Assembly: GCF_018613805.1 (NCBI RefSeq)
Contig: NZ_JAGGPL010000001.1
Coordinates: 124,001-188,000, forward strand
Direction: 5' to 3'
Origin: Arthrobacter sp. ISL-48
GTDB taxonomy: Bacteria > Actinomycetota > Actinomycetes > Actinomycetales > Micrococcaceae
DNA: 64,000 bases
Shown: piece after piece, positions 63,118-64,000 of the stretch
How positions within the stretch are numbered: position 1 is the stretch's first letter
Layout: each line of letters opens with the position of its first letter
The notes under the pieces: generated by a model
The model's database searches: none
What the model saw: the letters and a program-made list of their open reading frames with translations, nothing else
Told to the model about the DNA's origin: nothing
Program-made: the position numbers and the translations under genes

Positions 63118-64000
63118 ATGGAAATTCATCAGCTGGAGATTCTTCGGGAGCTCGGCGCCCTGGGGAGCGTTAAGGCGGTGGCGGAAACCCTCATGGTCAC
63201 GCCCTCGGCTGTGTCCCAGCAACTGGCCCTGCTGCAGCGGAGTGTGGAAGTTCCACTGACCCGGAAGGACGGGCGAAACCTGGTTCTGACCGAAGCCGGC
63301 CGGGTACTCGCCGACGCCGGTGCCGCCGTCGTCAGCGCCATGGCGGATGCCAGGACGGCGATCGGCGCGTATCACGGCTCCCCCGTCGGCCCGGTGAAGG
63401 TCAGCGGCTTCCACAGCGCCGGGCAGGCGCTTTTCGCTCCGCTCGCCAGGATGCTCGATGCCCCCGGCCAGCCTCGGCTCCAACTGTCCGACGAAGACGT
63501 GGCACAGCACGACTTCCCCGCGCTCACGGCCAGGTACGACCTGGTGCTGGCGCACCGCATGGACCACAGCCCGCGCTGGCCTGTGGAAAGGGTGGCGGTG
63601 ATCCCGCTGGCCCACGAGCCGCTGGACGTGGCCCTGCCGGCCGGGCACCGGCTGGCAGGCCAGGCTGCAGTGACCGCTGACGACGTCGTCGGCGAACCAT
63701 GGGTGACCAGCCACACCGGTTACTCCCCCGCGGACGTATTGTCCGCCGTCGCCGCCGTCTCCAGTAAGGAGCTGAACATCGTCCATCGGATCAACGACTA
63801 CTCCACCGTTGCTGCCCTGGTGGCGGCCGGGGGCGTGGTGGGTCTGCTGCCGCGGCACACGGCGCGGCCTGTTCTCAATCCGGACATCGTGTTGCGTCCC
63901 CTGGAGGGCATCAGCACCCGCCGGCGCATCGATATCCTGGCACGGCCGGAGAACCTGAAGCGCCGCTCGGTCACGATCGTCTGTGAGGCGCTGCAGGCAA
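63118..64000 (+). CDS. LysR-family regulator, 3' end outside window
   Basis: The first 294 residues of a LysR-type regulator: HTH with LEILRELGALGSVKAVAETL and VTPSAVSQQLALLQ, then a ligand domain (GPVKVSGFHSAGQALFAPLA, later VAALVAAGGVVGLLP). The frame is still open at the window end, close to the usual full length of about 300. It is divergent from tdh-kbl and probably controls threonine use. Codon use matches its neighbours. Confidence 0.9.
   Translation, partial: MEIHQLEILRELGALGSVKAVAETLMVTPSAVSQQLALLQRSVEVPLTRKDGRNLVLTEAGRVLADAGAAVVSAMADARTAIGAYHGSPVGPVKVSGFHSAGQALFAPLARMLDAPGQPRLQLSDEDVAQHDFPALTARYDLVLAHRMDHSPRWPVERVAVIPLAHEPLDVALPAGHRLAGQAAVTADDVVGEPWVTSHTGYSPADVLSAVAAVSSKELNIVHRINDYSTVAALVAAGGVVGLLPRHTARPVLNPDIVLRPLEGISTRRRIDILARPENLKRRSVTIVCEALQA

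Overview
The window is a 64 kb stretch of high-GC chromosome from an actinobacterium of the Micrococcaceae, most likely Arthrobacter or Pseudarthrobacter. The pointers are the G/C-ending codons, the many GTG and TTG starts, promoters with TAnnnT hexamers that leave no room for a leader, a SAM-IV riboswitch, and the gene orders rpsB-tsf-pyrH-frr-cdsA and dusB-dgt-dnaG-tRNA-Asn. It is mostly core chromosome, densely packed, with one short island remnant. No CRISPR array, transposase, integrase or prophage module was seen.

Layout. 1-8.1 kb: branched-chain amino acid catabolism. Methylcrotonyl-CoA carboxylase alpha (cut by the window edge) and beta lie divergent from a TetR regulator. The E2, E1-beta and E1-alpha genes of the branched-chain 2-oxoacid dehydrogenase follow, divergent from an Lrp/AsnC regulator. 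8.3-10.1 kb: three membrane proteins. 10.2-16.2 kb: a LytS/LytTR-type two-component system between two acetate-type sodium:solute symporter modules, each with its own small two-helix partner. 17-22 kb: DivIVA-domain protein, cdsA, frr, pyrH, tsf, rpsB, then a divergent M23 peptidase and a glutaryl-CoA-dehydrogenase-like acyl-CoA dehydrogenase. 24.4-27.8 kb: a small island at the 3' end of a CAU-anticodon tRNA, carrying decayed DUF916-like and DUF3494/WxL-like surface-protein genes. 27.9-34.2 kb: glycosyltransferase, transporters, CDP-alcohol phosphatidyltransferase, holin-like envelope protein and two identical tRNA-Asn genes. 34.3-38.8 kb: dnaG, dgt, dus. 38.8-44 kb: a NarL-type two-component system behind an ABC exporter, then a YibE/F protein. 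44-52 kb: hydrolases, an acetyltransferase, glyS, an S4 protein and an AlkZ-like protein. 52-56.5 kb: metX under a SAM-IV riboswitch, a secreted subtilase with a recently duplicated C-terminal domain, and a VOC protein. 56.6-64 kb: CPBP protease, DeoR regulator, hutI, a FAD oxidoreductase, kbl-tdh for threonine breakdown, and a divergent LysR regulator cut by the window end.

How the parts connect. The bkd and MCC genes cover the first and third steps of leucine breakdown. A 16-bp GTTA-N8-TAAC palindrome occurs twice between the MCC operon and its TetR gene and once more 20 kb away upstream of the acyl-CoA dehydrogenase, which suggests one regulon. The most unusual stretch is the island. A 15-bp copy of the tRNA 3' end and a strong terminator pointing away from the tRNA are stranded 3.4 kb downstream of it. 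Inside, two divergent surface-protein genes are joined through their truncated 5' ends. The gene content suggests an actinobacterial counterpart of the WxL/DUF916 cell-surface system combined with an ice-binding-like domain; that reading is inference.
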